This document shows positions 6,333 to 6,970 of a stretch of 6,970 nucleotides of DNA, in pieces (position 1 is the first letter of the stretch; each line of letters begins with the position of its first letter). The DNA lies in NCBI GenBank assembly GCA_043763155.1, contig JAYULW010000054.1, positions 1 to 6,970 on the forward strand, in the 5' to 3' direction. The notes under the pieces were generated by a model. It saw only the letters and a list, made by a program, of their open reading frames with translations. It did no database searches and was not told where the DNA came from. The position numbers and the translations under genes are program-made. Source of the DNA: JANYBV01 sp043763155 (GTDB lineage Bacteria; Pseudomonadota; Alphaproteobacteria; Rickettsiales; SXRF01).

Positions 6333-6355
6333 TTTCCTGCCGTACCGGCAAGAAA
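6333..6355. promoter_or_regulatory. palindrome 2, candidate operator of the HEPN-like gene
   Basis: The core TGCCG-TAC-CGGCA (6338-6350) extends to a 23-bp inverted repeat, TTTC...GAAA outside the core, with a single mismatched pair (6337/6351). It is the more symmetric of the two sites. The 35-bp centre spacing, a little over three helical turns, would put two bound dimers close to the same face of DNA. Confidence 0.5.
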
Positions 6356-6433
6356 TCTACAGCCAATCGGTGATTTTTGAAATATCTCTGTTGTGGAAAT
6401 ATCCGCATAAGCATTTGCATAATAACGCTTCAG

Positions 6434-6589
6434 CTAGAACCAATTAGTTTCTGTCCCATAATGATACTGGCGGAGCGGATGTGGTTGGTAATTAAAGTGT
6501 CTCCGCCGCAGACTTACTTGATTTCTTATGAGCAAAACAACCAATAGTACAAGGTCGATACCGCCGTTTATTGAGAAGTAAATTTCCAT
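6434..6589 (-). CDS. small hydrophobic-basic ORF, 51 aa, unrecognised
   Basis: A 51-codon frame starts at an ATG one base after the TGA of the ORF at 6591-6890. TAAGG (6596-6600) is 6 nt upstream, one of the better ribosome-binding sites in this region. Residues 5-21 are hydrophobic ('IDLVLLVVLLI' at 11-21), followed by a basic stretch 'RRRHFN' and an aromatic/polar tail ending in Trp-Phe. It could be a short single-span membrane peptide, though the hydrophobic part is at the lower limit for a membrane helix and contains Asp12. Against coding: residues 16-43 are encoded by repeat copy B, and the matching frame in copy A has a stop and no start. I keep it as a candidate only. Confidence 0.35.
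   Translation of the reverse strand: MEIYFSINGGIDLVLLVVLLIRNQVSLRRRHFNYQPHPLRQYHYGTETNWF
6463..6542. repeat. dispersed repeat, copy B
   Basis: This is the partner of the copy at 5647, with the same inverted repeat in perfect form: GGCGGAG (6469-6475) and CTCCGCC (6501-6507) with a 25-nt loop. It begins about 50 nt behind the stop of the ORF at 6591-6890, read on the minus strand, as copy A does behind the HEPN-like gene. Conservation of both arms and loop length, with changes concentrated elsewhere, suggests a structured DNA or RNA element rather than a simple duplication. Confidence 0.7.
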
Positions 6590-6590
6590 T

Positions 6591-6890
6591 TCAAGCCTTA
6601 GTAAGCCATGCCTCTAATTCACTTTGTGAAAATCCAGAGTTTTTCCAGCAATTGTTGAAAAATTCACTGATTCCTATTTTGTAGGCCTTTAATATTTCAG
6701 AAATCTTCGCCATCCATTCCGCTTGGACATTTGCATTGCCTTTAACATCAGAGAATTCTTTTTCTTTATTGATGATTGCGTATGCGAGCATCCCTTCCAG
6801 ATCAGGGTTGGCTTCTTTTGCTGCGAGTTGGTCTATTTCGTAGATCATTCGCATCAATAAAGCGTATTGTTCAGACCCCCCGCACCACAT
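6591..6890 (-). CDS. hypothetical protein, about 99 aa
   Basis: I do not recognise this ORF. The predicted product is mostly helical and mixed-charge, with 'YEIDQLAAKEANPDLEGM' near the N-terminus and 'FSQSELEAWLTKA' at the C-terminus. No membrane segment, signal peptide or known motif is seen. The start is uncertain: ATG at 6890 (or the GTG just before it) overlaps the end of the frame entering from the right and lies in GC-rich sequence, while ATGs at 6854 and 6848 lie in AT-rich sequence but have no Shine-Dalgarno. An in-frame TGA sits three codons before the GTG. A ribosomal slip or sequence error in the G6 run (6876-6881) could join it to the upstream frame. The gene is AT-rich like the HEPN-like gene. 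Confidence 0.5.
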   Translation of the reverse strand: MWCGGSEQYALLMRMIYEIDQLAAKEANPDLEGMLAYAIINKEKEFSDVKGNANVQAEWMAKISEILKAYKIGISEFFNNCWKNSGFSQSELEAWLTKA

Positions 6891-6970
6891 CACCTTTCTT
6901 CAGTGCCGGGTTGCGCCTGTATTGCTGCTTGGGGCGTATCGCCGTCACGTCGAAATCTTCCTTGAACAGC
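6871..6970 (-). pseudogene. C-terminal end of a gene entering from the right, probably truncated
   Basis: A frame open from the right edge gives 32 residues including 'DFDVTAIRPKQQYRRNP' and 'KKGDVVR', then stops at TGA (6871-6873). The pattern of Ile-Arg-Pro-Lys, a basic stretch, then Lys-Gly-Asp/Glu-x-x-Arg recalls, from memory, small alphaproteobacterial proteins in which this segment leads into a helix-turn-helix. Here the frame ends where that domain would begin. The last 80 bases are about 54% G+C, while sequence just left of the stop is strongly AT-rich. The simplest reading is a resident gene cut at its 3' end by the AT-rich segment. A normal C-terminus or a frameshift in the G6 run are alternatives. 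Confidence 0.4.

Larger units (their letters stand above)
6279..6394. repeat. 11-bp direct repeats around the palindrome pair
   Basis: ATCTCTGTTGT occurs exactly at 6279-6289 and again at 6384-6394, 105 bp apart, on either side of the two palindromes upstream of the HEPN-like gene. They could be part of a local duplication or of a protein-binding array. They could also be chance in AT-rich sequence, though 11 exact bases bracketing two palindromes is notable. Confidence 0.5.

Noticed and set aside
6319..6447. 42-codon plus-strand frame starting between the two palindromes
   Set aside because: No ribosome-binding site, overlaps the candidate operators and repeat flank, and shows no recognisable composition.
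6463..6475. tRNA 3' end (reverse complement reads CTCCGCCA) marking an attachment site
   Set aside because: No T-arm or acceptor stem partner is present upstream; the match is confined to the inverted-repeat arm.
5647..6542. Canonical integron attC sites at the two repeats
   Set aside because: I could not find the RYYYAAC and GTTRRRY core boxes at the ends, and no integrase is in view. The cassette idea stays a layout analogy only.
5586..6890. CRISPR array
   Set aside because: Only two diverged long repeats 816 bp apart; no regular short repeats or spacers.

Overview
The window looks like alphaproteobacterial chromosome: a DUF1489 protein (a family known mainly from Alphaproteobacteria) sits with a VF530-type small protein, a small RRM protein, a RidA-like protein, an O6-alkylguanine-DNA alkyltransferase and a large FAD-dependent dehydrogenase of the COG2509 type. 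I cannot name the genus. G+C falls along the window. Counted on sample 60-base lines it is about 57% near 2521, 47% near 4021 and 32-35% near 5941-6061; it returns to about 54% in the last 80 bases.

Positions 1-1157 form a tight minus-strand gene cluster. In transcription order it encodes an RRM RNA-binding protein, a VF530/DUF2132 protein, a RidA-family protein and the N-terminus of a polytopic membrane protein that leaves by the left edge. Neighbours overlap or lie 1-9 nt apart. A short divergent spacer (1158-1245) holds a candidate promoter for two rightward genes, DUF1489 and ogt. ogt converges with the FAD dehydrogenase gene, and their stop codons interlock.

Positions 2204-5585 form a second minus-strand cluster: phnA (yjdM), then a SAM-dependent methyltransferase joined to it by a 4-nt ATGA overlap, then the FAD dehydrogenase 41 nt further on. 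The order suggests one transcript, but nothing in the sequence shows a shared pathway.

Positions 5586-6890 are AT-rich and look acquired. They hold an orphan HEPN-like gene, two 'TGCCGTANCGGCA' palindromes upstream of it, a short ORF with a good ribosome-binding site, an unrecognised 99-codon ORF, and two diverged copies of an about 80-bp element. The copies lie exactly 816 bp apart and each sits about 50-60 nt behind a minus-strand ORF, which gives a cassette-like layout. At the right edge a GC-rich reading frame stops at the composition boundary and is probably a truncated resident gene. This island is the part of the window most worth a second look.
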